A stretch of 64,000 nucleotides of DNA, taken from positions 1,674,001 to 1,738,000 of the forward strand of contig CAWUEX030000002.1 of NCBI GenBank assembly GCA_963921305.4, given 5' to 3'. A program made the translations under genes and the position numbers. Positions within the stretch are counted from its first letter, which is position 1, and each line of letters opens with the position of its first letter. This document shows positions 1-8,720 of the stretch, piece after piece. The notes beneath the pieces are model-generated. The model saw only the letters and a program-made list of their open reading frames with translations, did no database searches and was not told where the DNA came from. The stretch is from CAWUEX02 sp963921305 (GTDB lineage Bacteria > Pseudomonadota > Alphaproteobacteria > Rhodospirillales > Rhodospirillaceae).

Positions 1-1
1 C

Positions 2-433
2 CTTATCACGTCCTTCGCGCTCATCGGTCCCATGACCAAACGTTTCGGCGAAGAACGCACCCTGGCCATCGCCTCGGCGGTTGATGTCATCGCTCTCACA
101 GGCTTTCTGCTCACATCCTCAAGCGCGTTTGCCTGGGCCTGGTTGTTCCTCGTGTCGATCTCCAGTCCCATGTGGGGCACGGTTTTAATCAGCGTGCTCT
201 CCCGCCACGCGCCGGAGGGCATGCAGGGCACGGTGCAGGGTCTGGCAACATCGATGCAGCTCTCGGGGCGGATTATCGGCACGCTGATTGCAGGCGTCGT
301 GCTGCAGCAGTTCGGCTATGCCGGCGTCTATACGCTGATGGCGGCGATGATCTGCCTCATCGTTGTTCAGGCCATCCGGTTCGTCATGGCTTTACCGCCG
401 TCTGAGTCCCCAGCCGACCAGCCTGCACGTTAA
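2..433 (+). CDS. MFS transporter, C-terminal part (5' end outside window)
   Basis: The reading frame is open from the left edge and ends at TAA 431-433, so only the last ~143 residues are present. They contain four to five hydrophobic helices joined by short basic loops, including a loop with MTKRFGEER that fits the conserved cytoplasmic loop of major facilitator exporters (G-x-L-x-D-R-x-G-R type). The Gly-rich helix 11 region (residues around SGRIIGTLIAGVVLQQFG) is also typical of drug-efflux MFS proteins. The substrate cannot be told from this fragment. The next gene starts 1 base after the stop codon, so the two are probably cotranscribed. Confidence 0.75.
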   Translation, partial: LITSFALIGPMTKRFGEERTLAIASAVDVIALTGFLLTSSSAFAWAWLFLVSISSPMWGTVLISVLSRHAPEGMQGTVQGLATSMQLSGRIIGTLIAGVVLQQFGYAGVYTLMAAMICLIVVQAIRFVMALPPSESPADQPAR

Positions 434-434
434 A

Positions 435-1280
435 ATGACCGGCGGCACGGATGATCTGGAGCGGGCGTACTGGCAGCCGTATCCGGGCGTGCGCCGCACG
501 TTTGTCGACGGGCCGGAAGGACAACTCCATGTCCGGGTGAAGACTCTTGATCCCACCGCTACGCTCGCGCCGCTTTACGGCGTCCATCAAAGTCCGTCGT
601 CCAGCGTTGCCCTTGCGGCGCTCGTCGCCGAGATGGGGAATGACCGTCCTTGTGCCGCGGGCGACACGCCGGGCTTCGGTGAGTCCGATCCGCCCGCAGA
701 GATGCCGTCAATCGACGACTACGCGGCGGCGCATCTGTCGATCCTCGACGCCTTGGCCTGGGAGGCTCCCATCGATCTGTTTGGGTTTTTCACCGGATCG
801 AAGATCGTGCTCGCCATGGCGCGGGCGCAGCCGGAGCGGTTCCGGCGTCTCGTCCTAATGGGTGCTCCGCTGTACAGCGATGATGAGCTTGAAAGCGAAC
901 GCACCACCTATCGTCCCGACGACTACGATTGGGATGGCGCGCACTTGATGAAGTGGTGGCAACATCTCAAGGCCGGCGCACCTGAGCCTCATTCTCTGTC
1001 TCTTTTTGCCCGTCACTTCGCCGAAATCCAGCGCGCCGGTCCTGACTCCTGGTGGGGCCACCGGGCTGCCTTCGATGTCGATCTGCGGGACTGGTTGCCG
1101 CAGGTCGCTCACCCGGTCTTTGTGCTCTGCACCGATGATCCCCAGGGCGCCAAGTCCACCGGCGCAGCGGATCTCGCACCGAACGGCCAAAGTCTTGAGC
1201 TGCCCTATCCAGGCCAGGCCCTATTGGATCTGCATACTGACGAGGTGTGCAGCCATCTCCGGGCGTTTTTGGACGCCTGA
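435..1280 (+). CDS. alpha/beta-hydrolase fold protein with atypical nucleophile elbow
   Basis: This is a 281-residue single-domain alpha/beta-hydrolase homologue. I chose ATG 435, which lies directly after the MFS stop; an in-frame upstream extension would overlap that gene. The fold is supported by an oxyanion-region HQSPSSS, the strand-turn GDTPGFGESD (typical D-x-x-G-x-G-x-S), and a C-terminal DLHTDEV that could hold the catalytic His. The usual nucleophile elbow G-x-S-x-G is replaced by G-F-F-T-G, so the Ser nucleophile is missing at the expected position. Some alpha/beta-hydrolase subfamilies carry G-x-H-T-G here. The protein may therefore be non-hydrolytic or use a different mechanism. 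Substrate unknown. Confidence 0.7.
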   Translation: MTGGTDDLERAYWQPYPGVRRTFVDGPEGQLHVRVKTLDPTATLAPLYGVHQSPSSSVALAALVAEMGNDRPCAAGDTPGFGESDPPAEMPSIDDYAAAHLSILDALAWEAPIDLFGFFTGSKIVLAMARAQPERFRRLVLMGAPLYSDDELESERTTYRPDDYDWDGAHLMKWWQHLKAGAPEPHSLSLFARHFAEIQRAGPDSWWGHRAAFDVDLRDWLPQVAHPVFVLCTDDPQGAKSTGAADLAPNGQSLELPYPGQALLDLHTDEVCSHLRAFLDA

Positions 1281-1390
1281 CGATCAGACTGGCGCGCGGC
1301 CTTGCTGCATGCCGCGTCTCGGCGCTAGCATGACGTCATGGAGACAACGCTGCCTGTGCAGGTGCGCGGCGGCCGGACCACGAGGTTTCG

Positions 1391-2488
1391 TTGACCCGTT
1401 CACATAGCCGCCGGCATGCGACGTCCAAAGGACCGACCGGCAGCGACGCTTCCCGCCCTGCGGCGCGCCGTGCAAAAGCCCGGTCTTCGCAGCGGCCAGA
1501 CACCGTGTTGGCGGCTGTCGATCTCGGCACCAACAACTGCCGCATGCTCGTCGCCCATCCGCACGAACACGACTTCGAAGTTGTCGATTCCTTTTCCCGC
1601 ATCACCCGCCTGGGCGAAGGTCTCAGCGGCTCGGGCTCGCTCTCCGAAGCGGCGATGCAACGCACCATCGAGGCGCTGCAATGCTGCGTGCGCAAAATGG
1701 AGAAGTGCGGAGTCACCCGTTCGCGCCATGTCGCCACCGAGGCTTGCCGCCGGGCCGACAACTGTGATGAGTTTCTCGATCGGGTACACCGGGATACCGG
1801 TTTGGACCTGGAAATTATCAGCGCCGATGAAGAGGCCGGTCTGGCCCTGAAAGGCTGCGCCTCGCTCATCGACCCCGCCGTTCCGTACTCTGTCATATTC
1901 GACATCGGCGGCGGCAGCACGGAAGTGTTGTTCGTGCGCAACCAGACTGAGCCGGCGCAAGATATGGACGTGCTTGGTTGTATTTCCATGCCCCTCGGCG
2001 TTGTCACGGTCGCGGAAGACTGTGGCGGCGGTGACCTGTGTGAACGCACCTATGAAGAGGTCGCAGTGCGCGTCGCCCGCCTGTTGCAGCCTTTCGAAGA
2101 CACCCATGGCATCGCGGCCCGGGTGGCGGCGGGCGAAGCGCAGATGATTGGCACGTCCGGCACCGTCACCACCCTTGGCGGTATTCACCTCGGGTTGGCC
2201 CGCTACGACCGCACTGCCGTTGATGGCATCACCATGGAATTCGACACCCTTATCCAACAGGGGCGCGACCTCTGCCGCATGAGTTTGCAGCAGCGCGCGG
2301 CGGAGCCCTGCATCGGCTGGCAACGGGCGGATCTGGTGCTTGGCGGCTGTGCGATCCTCGAGGCCATTTGCCGGCTGTGGCCGGTCGGGCGTTTGCGGGT
2401 GGCGGACCGTGGCTTGCGCGAAGGCATGCTGATGGATCTTCTGCATCGCGCAAACACGAATGCCTATCCGCCGGCAGCCGCGACCTAA
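1391..2488 (+). CDS. ppx: Ppx/GppA family phosphatase (exopolyphosphatase/pppGpp phosphatase)
   Basis: This 365-residue protein has the ASKHA-fold phosphate loops AVDLGTNNCRMLV near the N-terminus and IFDIGGGSTEVLF in the middle. It ends with the family's GGCAILEAI and VADRGLREGMLMDLL segments. It should hydrolyse inorganic polyphosphate or the pentaphosphate alarmone in the cytoplasm. It is the short, single Ppx-GppA-domain type lacking the extra HD-like domain of E. coli Ppx. The annotated start is TTG 1391. The first ~35 residues are basic and low-complexity, so a later GTG near 1505 is also possible. It lies 14 bases upstream of rlmE, a common pairing in alphaproteobacteria. Confidence 0.88.
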   Translation: MTRSHSRRHATSKGPTGSDASRPAARRAKARSSQRPDTVLAAVDLGTNNCRMLVAHPHEHDFEVVDSFSRITRLGEGLSGSGSLSEAAMQRTIEALQCCVRKMEKCGVTRSRHVATEACRRADNCDEFLDRVHRDTGLDLEIISADEEAGLALKGCASLIDPAVPYSVIFDIGGGSTEVLFVRNQTEPAQDMDVLGCISMPLGVVTVAEDCGGGDLCERTYEEVAVRVARLLQPFEDTHGIAARVAAGEAQMIGTSGTVTTLGGIHLGLARYDRTAVDGITMEFDTLIQQGRDLCRMSLQQRAAEPCIGWQRADLVLGGCAILEAICRLWPVGRLRVADRGLREGMLMDLLHRANTNAYPPAAAT

Positions 2489-2502
2489 GTGGACTGGCCC
2501 GC

Positions 2503-3192
2503 ATGGCTAAGAAACGCAGTGCACCGGCGAAGGGCAGCAGCGGACGCGGGCTGACGGTCCGGGTTAAAAGTGCGAGGGGCCGCAAGACGTCCTCAACCCG
2601 TTGGCTCAAGCGCCAGCTCAACGATCCCTACGTGCGCGAAGCCCAGGCGGCGGGGTATCGCTCCCGCGCGGCTTTCAAGCTGATCGAACTCGACGACAAG
2701 TATAAAGTGCTCAAGCGCGGCGCCCGTGTGCTCGACCTTGGCGCGGCTCCGGGCGGGTGGACCCAGGTCGCGGTCGAGCGGGTCGGCAACATCGGCCAGG
2801 TCACGGCACTGGACATCCGAGAGTGGGAGGAGGTCGCGGACGCTACCTGCCTGACGTTCGACTTCATGGACAACGATGCGCCGGACAAACTGAAGGCTGA
2901 GATCGGCGGACCCGTCGACGTGGTGTTGTCGGACATGGCCGCGCCTGCCACCGGGCACAATCAGACCGATCACCTGCGCATCGTCGCCTTGGCCGAAGCG
3001 GCGTGGGCTTTTGCCGAGGAGGTGCTGGCGCCCGGCGGCGCCTTCGTCTGCAAAGTGTTTCAGGGCGGCACCGAAGGTGAGTTGCTCAAGGCCATGAAGG
3101 CGAAATGCAGCAAAGTCGTCCACGCCAAGCCGCCCGCCAGCCGCAAAGACTCCGCCGAAATGTACGTGGTGGCCACCGGATTCCGGGGCTAG
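2503..3192 (+). CDS. rlmE: 23S rRNA (uridine-2'-O) methyltransferase RlmE
   Basis: RlmE (FtsJ/RrmJ) methylates the 2'-O of U2552 in the A-loop of 23S rRNA using SAM. The 229-residue product has the SAM-binding motif LDLGAAPGGW and the K-D-K-E catalytic tetrad at about Lys59 (AAFKLIE), Asp144 (LSDMAAP), Lys184 (VCKVFQGG) and Glu219 (DSAEMYV). I chose ATG 2503 because the frame upstream overlaps ppx and the product from here has family length with a short basic N-terminal tail. It lies between ppx and guaB. Confidence 0.95.
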   Translation: MAKKRSAPAKGSSGRGLTVRVKSARGRKTSSTRWLKRQLNDPYVREAQAAGYRSRAAFKLIELDDKYKVLKRGARVLDLGAAPGGWTQVAVERVGNIGQVTALDIREWEEVADATCLTFDFMDNDAPDKLKAEIGGPVDVVLSDMAAPATGHNQTDHLRIVALAEAAWAFAEEVLAPGGAFVCKVFQGGTEGELLKAMKAKCSKVVHAKPPASRKDSAEMYVVATGFRG

Positions 3193-3292
3193 GGCACCGT
3201 CACACGTCTTTGCCTTTTGAGGGCCTTGAGGCGAACAGGCAAGTGTGCCATAACCCCGCAACTTTCAACGGTGGTGACAGAGCCAGAGCCTG

Positions 3293-4759
3293 ATGAAATT
3301 CGCCGAAGCATACACGTTTGACGACGTGCTGCTTGTGCCCGGCGCCTCCTCTGTGCTTCCAAACCAGGCCGACACCTCCTCTCTCCTAACCAAATCCATC
3401 AAGCTCGGCATCCCGCTGATCTCCGCGGCGATGGACACCGTGACCGAGCACCGTCTCGCCATCGCCATGGCCCAGGCCGGTGGTATTGGCGTCATTCACA
3501 AGAACCTCAGCGTCGAGGACCAGGCGGCTGAAGTCCGTAAGGTTAAAAAGTTTGAGTCCGGCATGGTGGTCAATCCGGTGACCATCCATCCCGACCAAAC
3601 TTTGAATGACGCTCTGCGCCTGATGGACGAGAACCGCATTTCGGGTATTCCCGTCGTTGAACGGGACAGCGGCAAACTGGTCGGTGTACTCACCAACCGC
3701 GATGTCCGGTTTGCCTCCAATCCGGACGAACCGGTTAGTGAACTGATGACCAAGGAGAATTTGGTCACGGTGCCCGAGTCCGTCGACCGGGAGGAAGCCA
3801 AGCGCTTGCTCCATCGCCACCGCATTGAAAAACTGCTGGTGGTCGACGACGCTTACAAGTGCATCGGTCTCGTCACCGTCAAGGACATCGAGAAAGCCGA
3901 AACCCACCCCAACGCCTCCAAGGACGAGCAAGGCCGTTTGCGCGTTGCTGCGGCCACGGGCGTCGGGTCCGACGGGCTTGCCCGCGCGGAAGCGCTTCTG
4001 GACGCGGGTGTTGATGTCGTGGTCGTCGATACCGCCCATGGTCATTCCGAGGGCGTGCTCGGCGCGGTCGATCAAATCAAGCGGGCCAGCAACTACACCC
4101 AGGTCATTGCCGGGAACGTCGCCACGGCCGACGGCGCCAAGGCGCTCATCGATGCGGGCGCCGATGCGGTGAAGGTCGGTATTGGGCCCGGGTCGATTTG
4201 CACCACGCGCATTGTCGCCGGAGTTGGCGTGCCGCAGCTCACCGCCGTGATGGAGGTGGCCGAGACCGCCCGCAAATCCGGAGTACCCGTAATCGCGGAC
4301 GGCGGCATCAAGCAATCGGGCGACATCGCCAAGGCCATCGCCGGTGGGGCCGATTGCGTCATGATCGGCTCGTTGCTGGCGGGCACGGAAGAAAGCCCCG
4401 GCGAAGTCATTCTGTTCCAGGGCCGCACCTACAAGGGCTACCGCGGTATGGGCTCGCTGGGCGCCATGGCTCGCGGCTCCGCGGACCGCTACTTCCAACA
4501 GGACGTCGGCGACAACATGAAGCTGGTGCCGGAAGGGGTCGAAGGCCGTGTGCCCTATAAAGGGCCGGTGCACCCGGTGGTACATCAGCTTGTCGGCGGT
4601 CTCAAAGCCGCCATGGGCTATACCGGCAATGCCACCGTTGCCGAAATGCAGTCCAAATCCGAGTTCCGGCGCATCACGGCGTCTGGTTTCCGCGAGAGTC
4701 ATGTGCATGACGTGGCGATCACGCAGGAACCGCCCAACTACCGGATCGATTTTGACTAA
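3293..4759 (+). CDS. guaB: inosine-5'-monophosphate dehydrogenase
   Basis: GuaB oxidises IMP to XMP with NAD+, the committed step of guanine nucleotide synthesis. The 488-residue length is standard. A (beta/alpha)8 barrel is interrupted by a pair of CBS domains at about residues 95-205. The active-site loop GIGPGSICTTR places the catalytic Cys at residue 303, and the mobile flap region YKGYRGMGSLGAM is intact. guaA lies 1.4 kb downstream on the same strand with an rRNA methyltransferase between, so this is a guanine-synthesis neighbourhood. The ~100-base gap before it could hold its promoter, but I saw no convincing -35/-10 pair. Confidence 0.97.
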   Translation: MKFAEAYTFDDVLLVPGASSVLPNQADTSSLLTKSIKLGIPLISAAMDTVTEHRLAIAMAQAGGIGVIHKNLSVEDQAAEVRKVKKFESGMVVNPVTIHPDQTLNDALRLMDENRISGIPVVERDSGKLVGVLTNRDVRFASNPDEPVSELMTKENLVTVPESVDREEAKRLLHRHRIEKLLVVDDAYKCIGLVTVKDIEKAETHPNASKDEQGRLRVAAATGVGSDGLARAEALLDAGVDVVVVDTAHGHSEGVLGAVDQIKRASNYTQVIAGNVATADGAKALIDAGADAVKVGIGPGSICTTRIVAGVGVPQLTAVMEVAETARKSGVPVIADGGIKQSGDIAKAIAGGADCVMIGSLLAGTEESPGEVILFQGRTYKGYRGMGSLGAMARGSADRYFQQDVGDNMKLVPEGVEGRVPYKGPVHPVVHQLVGGLKAAMGYTGNATVAEMQSKSEFRRITASGFRESHVHDVAITQEPPNYRIDFD

Positions 4760-4792
4760 GCCGGCGTCCCGGCTGCTTCGGATCATTTCCTC

Positions 4793-6085
4793 ATGACCCC
4801 AGGTGCGCGCCTTCAGGCAGCAATCGATATTCTATCTGCGATGGCAGAAAGCCCCGGCGCGGGCGATAAGACGCTGCGCGCGTATCTGCGCGGGCGTCGG
4901 TATATCGGCTCCAAAGACCGGCGCGACATCAGCGCGCGCGTGTGGCGGGTGGTCCGTCACCGCGCCAGACTGGCCTGGCGGTTGCAGACCGATCCGCTCG
5001 AACCGCGCCGTGCCGTGCTCGCCGATAGTTTGATGCATGACGGACACGACCTTGAAGCGCTTGTCGAGGTGTGCTCTGGCGAAAATTATGACGCGGCTGT
5101 TCTGTCAGACGACGAACGGACAACTCTGATGAGCGCCGTTGAGAAGGCCGCAGAGGACATGCCGTACCATGTTGCGGCGGAGTGTCCCGAATGGCTGTGG
5201 CCCTACTTCACGGATCTTTACGGCGACGACGCGGAACAGGAACTCCGCGCGCTGAGCGAGGAAGCGCCGGTGGACCTGCGGGTCAACACCTTGAAGGGGG
5301 ACCGGGCAGCGGCCCGGGCGGCACTGGCGTCCGAAGACCTCGAAGCGCAGGAGACGCCCTGGTCGCCGCTGGGACTGCGTCTGGCGGACCGCATCAACCT
5401 GGGCAACAGCAAAGCCTTCAACGAGGGCCTTGTCGAAGTGCAGGACGAAGGCTCGCAATTGGCCGCTCTGCTCGCCGATGCTCAGCCCGATCACACCGTG
5501 CTCGATCTCTGCGCTGGCGGCGGCGGTAAGACCCTCGCCATGGCCGCCGCCATGGCTGGTCAGGGTCGCATCGTCGCCGCCGACAGCGATGCCGGGCGGC
5601 TCAACCGGGCCAAGCCGCGGCTCAAACGCGCGGGCGTGTTCAATGCCACCACCCGGGTGCTCGACCCCGCCAACACCAACTGGCTGCACAAACGCCGCAA
5701 GAGTTTCGACCGGGTTCTGGTAGACGCGCCCTGTTCCGGCACCGGGGCCTGGCGGCGCAATCCGGATGCGCGCTGGACGCTCACGCCCAAAGACCTCAGC
5801 CGCTACATCGATCTGCAGGATGAGGTTCTCGCCCAGGGCGGACGCATGACCAAACCGGATGGACGGTTGATCTACGTGACCTGTTCGCTGCTGCGGCAGG
5901 AGAACGAGGACCGGGTTGAGCAATTCCTGGAGCGCCACGCCCATTTCCGCGCTCTGTCTTGTGGCGATGTGTGGAAGGCGGTGCTCGGCACGCGCTATCC
6001 AGGGCGCGGCAAGTACTTGCGATTGTCGCCGCGCCGGCACGGCACGGACGGCTTCTTTGTCGCCGTCTTGCAGCGGATGGAGTGA
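4793..6085 (+). CDS. RsmB-type rRNA (cytosine-C5) methyltransferase
   Basis: This is a 430-residue RsmB/NOP2/Sun-family RNA m5C methyltransferase. The SAM-binding motif is DLCAGGGGKTLAMA. Both family cysteines are present: the motif IV catalytic-base partner DAPCSGTGAW (Cys314) and the motif VI nucleophile YVTCSLL (Cys364). The N-terminal ~150 residues resemble the NusB-like RNA-binding part of RsmB but are degenerate. The likely target is 16S rRNA C967 or a similar site; substrate assignment is by family only. It sits between guaB and guaA on the same strand. Confidence 0.88.
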   Translation: MTPGARLQAAIDILSAMAESPGAGDKTLRAYLRGRRYIGSKDRRDISARVWRVVRHRARLAWRLQTDPLEPRRAVLADSLMHDGHDLEALVEVCSGENYDAAVLSDDERTTLMSAVEKAAEDMPYHVAAECPEWLWPYFTDLYGDDAEQELRALSEEAPVDLRVNTLKGDRAAARAALASEDLEAQETPWSPLGLRLADRINLGNSKAFNEGLVEVQDEGSQLAALLADAQPDHTVLDLCAGGGGKTLAMAAAMAGQGRIVAADSDAGRLNRAKPRLKRAGVFNATTRVLDPANTNWLHKRRKSFDRVLVDAPCSGTGAWRRNPDARWTLTPKDLSRYIDLQDEVLAQGGRMTKPDGRLIYVTCSLLRQENEDRVEQFLERHAHFRALSCGDVWKAVLGTRYPGRGKYLRLSPRRHGTDGFFVAVLQRME

Positions 6086-6170
6086 TTATGGCCCGGCGTC
6101 CAATCCCCTCTTTGACCCTCTGGCGTCACCCCTCTAAAACGTTCTCTGTTTCTTTGTTTGGTGCTTCCCC

Positions 6171-7724
6171 ATGACCGACCGCATTCTCATCGTCGATTTT
6201 GGCTCTCAAGTCACCCAGCTCATTGCCCGCCGGGTGCGTGAGAGCGGCGTCTACTCGGAAATCCACCCCTTCAACAAGGTCACCGAGGACAGCATCAAGG
6301 ACTTCGATCCCCGGGGCGTGATCCTGTCCGGCGGTCCGGCCTCGGTGGTCGGCGATGACACCCCGCGCGCGCCGCAGGGCCTGTTCGAAATGGGGCTACC
6401 GGTCCTCGGTATCTGCTATGGCCAGCAGACCATGGTCGCCCAACTGGGCGGTAAGGTTGAAAACGCCGATCACCGCGAATTCGGCCGGGCCTTTGTCGAT
6501 GTCAAAGACACCTGTGCGCTGTTCGATGGCGTGTGGAACACAGGCGACCGTGAACAGGTGTGGATGAGCCATGGCGACCGGGTCAATGCGATCCCCGACG
6601 GGTTCACGGCCGTGGGCACGTCGGACGGCGCGCCCTTCGCCGCCATCGCCGATGAAGACCGCAAGTTCTATGGCGTCCAGTTCCATCCCGAAGTCGTGCA
6701 CACGCCCCATGGCGCCGCTCTCATAGAAAACTTCACCCACCGCGTCTGCGGGGCCGGTGGTGACTGGACCATGGCCGCTTTTAAGGATCAGGCGATCCAA
6801 GCGGTGCGCGATCAGGTCGGGGATGGCCGGGTGATCTGCGGCTTGTCCGGCGGGGTCGACTCCTCCGTGGTCGCCGCGTTGGTGCATGAAGCCATCGGCG
6901 ATCAGCTGGTGTGTGTGCTGGTCGATCACGGCCTGATGCGTGCCGGCGAGACCGAGCAGGTCATCGACGTGTTCCGCAACCGCTTCAACATTAAGCTGGT
7001 GCTGGCCGATGCCTCCGATCTGTTTCTCGGCAAGCTGGCCGGTAAGACAGACCCGGAAGAGAAACGCAAAATCATCGGCGCCACCTTCATCGATGTGTTC
7101 GAAGACGAGGCGAAGAAAGTTGGCGGCGCGGACTTCCTGGCTCAGGGCACGCTGTATCCGGACGTGATCGAAAGCGTGTCGTTTCACGGCGGGCCGAGCG
7201 TCACCATCAAATCCCACCACAACGTCGGTGGTTTGCCGGAACGCATGAACATGGCGCTGGTCGAGCCGTTGCGCGAACTGTTCAAGGACGAAGTGCGCGA
7301 CCTCGGGCGCGAGCTGGGCTTGCCGGAGGAGATGGTCGGCCGTCATCCGTTCCCGGGCCCTGGTCTGGCCATCCGCATCCCGGGTCAGGAGATCACCCGC
7401 GAAAAGCTCGACACGCTGCGCAAGGCTGATGCGATTTATCTGGAAGAGATCCGCAACGCCGGTCTCTACGACGCCATCTGGCAGGCCTTCGCCGTGCTGC
7501 TGCCGGTGCGCACGGTGGGCGTCATGGGCGATAGCCGCTCTTACGACTATGCGCTGGCGTTACGTGCCGTCACCTCGACCGACGGCATGACGGCGGATTT
7601 CTATCCCTTCGACATGGAGTTCCTCGGCCGCGTCTCCAACCGCATCATCAATGAGGTCAAGGGCATCAACCGGGTGACCTATGACGTCACCTCCAAACCG
7701 CCTGGCACGATTGAGTGGGAGTAG
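6171..7724 (+). CDS. guaA: GMP synthase (glutamine-hydrolysing)
   Basis: GuaA converts XMP to GMP using glutamine and ATP. The 517-residue protein has an N-terminal class I glutamine amidotransferase domain with nucleophile Cys82 (GICYGQQTM) and the His-Glu part of the triad in FHPEVVHTP. The ATP-pyrophosphatase P-loop is GLSGGVDSSV. The C-terminal dimerisation domain ends in the conserved KPPGTIEWE. It completes the GuaB-GuaA pathway encoded here. A hairpin with arms GGCCTG/CAGGCC follows at about 7737-7765 but has no T-run. Confidence 0.97.
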   Translation: MTDRILIVDFGSQVTQLIARRVRESGVYSEIHPFNKVTEDSIKDFDPRGVILSGGPASVVGDDTPRAPQGLFEMGLPVLGICYGQQTMVAQLGGKVENADHREFGRAFVDVKDTCALFDGVWNTGDREQVWMSHGDRVNAIPDGFTAVGTSDGAPFAAIADEDRKFYGVQFHPEVVHTPHGAALIENFTHRVCGAGGDWTMAAFKDQAIQAVRDQVGDGRVICGLSGGVDSSVVAALVHEAIGDQLVCVLVDHGLMRAGETEQVIDVFRNRFNIKLVLADASDLFLGKLAGKTDPEEKRKIIGATFIDVFEDEAKKVGGADFLAQGTLYPDVIESVSFHGGPSVTIKSHHNVGGLPERMNMALVEPLRELFKDEVRDLGRELGLPEEMVGRHPFPGPGLAIRIPGQEITREKLDTLRKADAIYLEEIRNAGLYDAIWQAFAVLLPVRTVGVMGDSRSYDYALALRAVTSTDGMTADFYPFDMEFLGRVSNRIINEVKGINRVTYDVTSKPPGTIEWE

Positions 7725-7743
7725 GGGCGGAGGCGCTGGCCTG

Positions 7744-7759
7744 TTAATCGTATCTTTAA
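7744..7759. promoter_or_regulatory. CtrA-like half/near site upstream of fkbM-type gene
   Basis: The sequence TTAATCGTATCTTTAA matches the alphaproteobacterial CtrA box TTAA-N7-TTAA except that the spacer is 8 bases. It lies 55 bases upstream of the methyltransferase start at 7814. A 13-base core (TTAATCGTATCTT) recurs at 8721-8733 as a perfect TTAA-N7-TTAA site. CtrA binding is inferred from the consensus only. This copy also falls inside the loop of a weak hairpin. Confidence 0.35.
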
Positions 7760-7813
7760 GCAGGCCCGCGACAGTACACTGACGCGTGTTCTTTTCAGCG
7801 GCGGACCGGACCT

Positions 7814-8578
7814 ATGAGCGGCGACTCAGACAGTCAGCCTCAAGACCAGAAAACCTACACCCTGCGCCGCCTGGGCACGCCTTATGGCGGCTGGGAGTTT
7901 CTGGACGTCCCTGAACTGCATAACGCCACCATCATCAGCGCCGGTCTGGGTGAAGACGCCTCCTTCGACGTCGAGTTCGCCAAGGCCTATAACGCCACGG
8001 TGGTGATCGTCGATCCCACGCCCCGCGCCGTTGCGCATTTTGCGGAAATTCAGGCGCGCCTCGGCCAGCCACGCACGGAGCTTTATGTCGAGGGCGGCAA
8101 GCAGCCCGCCGGGGCGTATGACCTGAGTGGTTTATCGGACGACAACTTCATCTTCGTGCCCAATGCCCTGTGGAATGAGGCGACGACGCTCAAGTTCTTC
8201 CAGCCCACCAATCCCGAACACGTGTCCCACTCCATCGTCAACTTCCAGAACGACTACCGCACTGACACGCCGAGCATCGACGTCGAAGCGATCACCTTTT
8301 CGGGCCTCATTGAAAAGGCTGGTCTGTCGGGCCAGGAGATACCGCTGTTCAAGCTGGATATCGAGGGCGCGGAAATCGAAGTGATTGAACACCTGCTCAC
8401 CGCCGGACATCGCCCCCGCCAAATTTTGGTGGAGTTCGACGAACTCAACACCAAAGAGCAGCGCGGTGTCGACCGCTTCACGCACATCAATGGTGTGCTC
8501 GATGCCCACGGCTACGGCGTTCTCAAACGCCTGTCGTTCTCAGATTTCCTTTACGGCCACGTCGCTACGTTTGTGTAG
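7814..8578 (+). CDS. FkbM-family SAM-dependent methyltransferase
   Basis: The 254-residue protein has the FkbM-family signature: a SAM-binding region beginning IISAGLGEDASFDVEF, an acidic post-I loop VVIVDPTPRA, and the hallmark KLDIEGAEIEVIEHLL. Members O-methylate sugars or natural products, often in surface glycans or flagellin decoration. It is a single gene, with a CtrA-like element in front and a strong hairpin terminator about 30 bases behind. Composition is like the core genome, unlike the two genes further downstream. The acceptor is not identifiable. Confidence 0.8.
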   Translation: MSGDSDSQPQDQKTYTLRRLGTPYGGWEFLDVPELHNATIISAGLGEDASFDVEFAKAYNATVVIVDPTPRAVAHFAEIQARLGQPRTELYVEGGKQPAGAYDLSGLSDDNFIFVPNALWNEATTLKFFQPTNPEHVSHSIVNFQNDYRTDTPSIDVEAITFSGLIEKAGLSGQEIPLFKLDIEGAEIEVIEHLLTAGHRPRQILVEFDELNTKEQRGVDRFTHINGVLDAHGYGVLKRLSFSDFLYGHVATFV

Positions 8579-8609
8579 GGGTTTGACGTCAGGTGTAGTT
8601 AATCAAGAA

Positions 8610-8637
8610 AAAGGGCGGCTCAGATGAGCCGCCCTTT
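8610..8637. terminator. rho-independent terminator (bidirectional)
   Basis: Twelve-base arms (AAAGGGCGGCTC / GAGCCGCCCTTT) enclose a 4-base loop, with A-tract on the left and T-tract on the right. It can end transcription from the FkbM-type gene. On the minus strand it sits just after the TonB-receptor remnant, as a close relative of it (14015-14045) sits after the intact receptor gene. Confidence 0.85.
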
Positions 8638-8664
8638 GTGTTGCAGCTACACGGCTGTGAGGAC

Positions 8665-8694
8665 CTAGAACCTCACGTTCGCGCCGAGGTGGCC
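8665..8694 (-). pseudogene. remnant of the 3' end of a TonB-dependent receptor gene
   Basis: Bases 8665-8687 are identical to 14092-14114, the last codons and stop of the intact TonB receptor gene. Read on the minus strand it gives A-G-H-L-G-A-N-V-R-F-stop, against G-Y-I-G-A-N-V-R-F-stop in the intact gene: the outer-membrane beta-signal ending in Phe. A similar GC-rich terminator follows both. No receptor-like coding is visible further upstream, so only about 10 codons survive. Confidence 0.65.
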
Positions 8695-8720
8695 CGCTTT
8701 ACAGCATCCACTCAGGCTGA

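Noticed and set aside
1400..2446. 348-codon minus-strand ORF opposite ppx
   Set aside because: It is fully antisense to a gene with clear family motifs; long antisense frames are common in GC-rich DNA. No domain is recognisable.
3386..4786. 466-codon minus-strand ORF opposite guaB
   Set aside because: It is a shadow of the highly conserved guaB reading frame, with skewed composition and no motif.
7737..7765. Hairpin after guaA as a terminator
   Set aside because: The 6-bp GC stem has a bulge, and no T-run follows; reported only as a weak structure overlapping the CtrA-like element.
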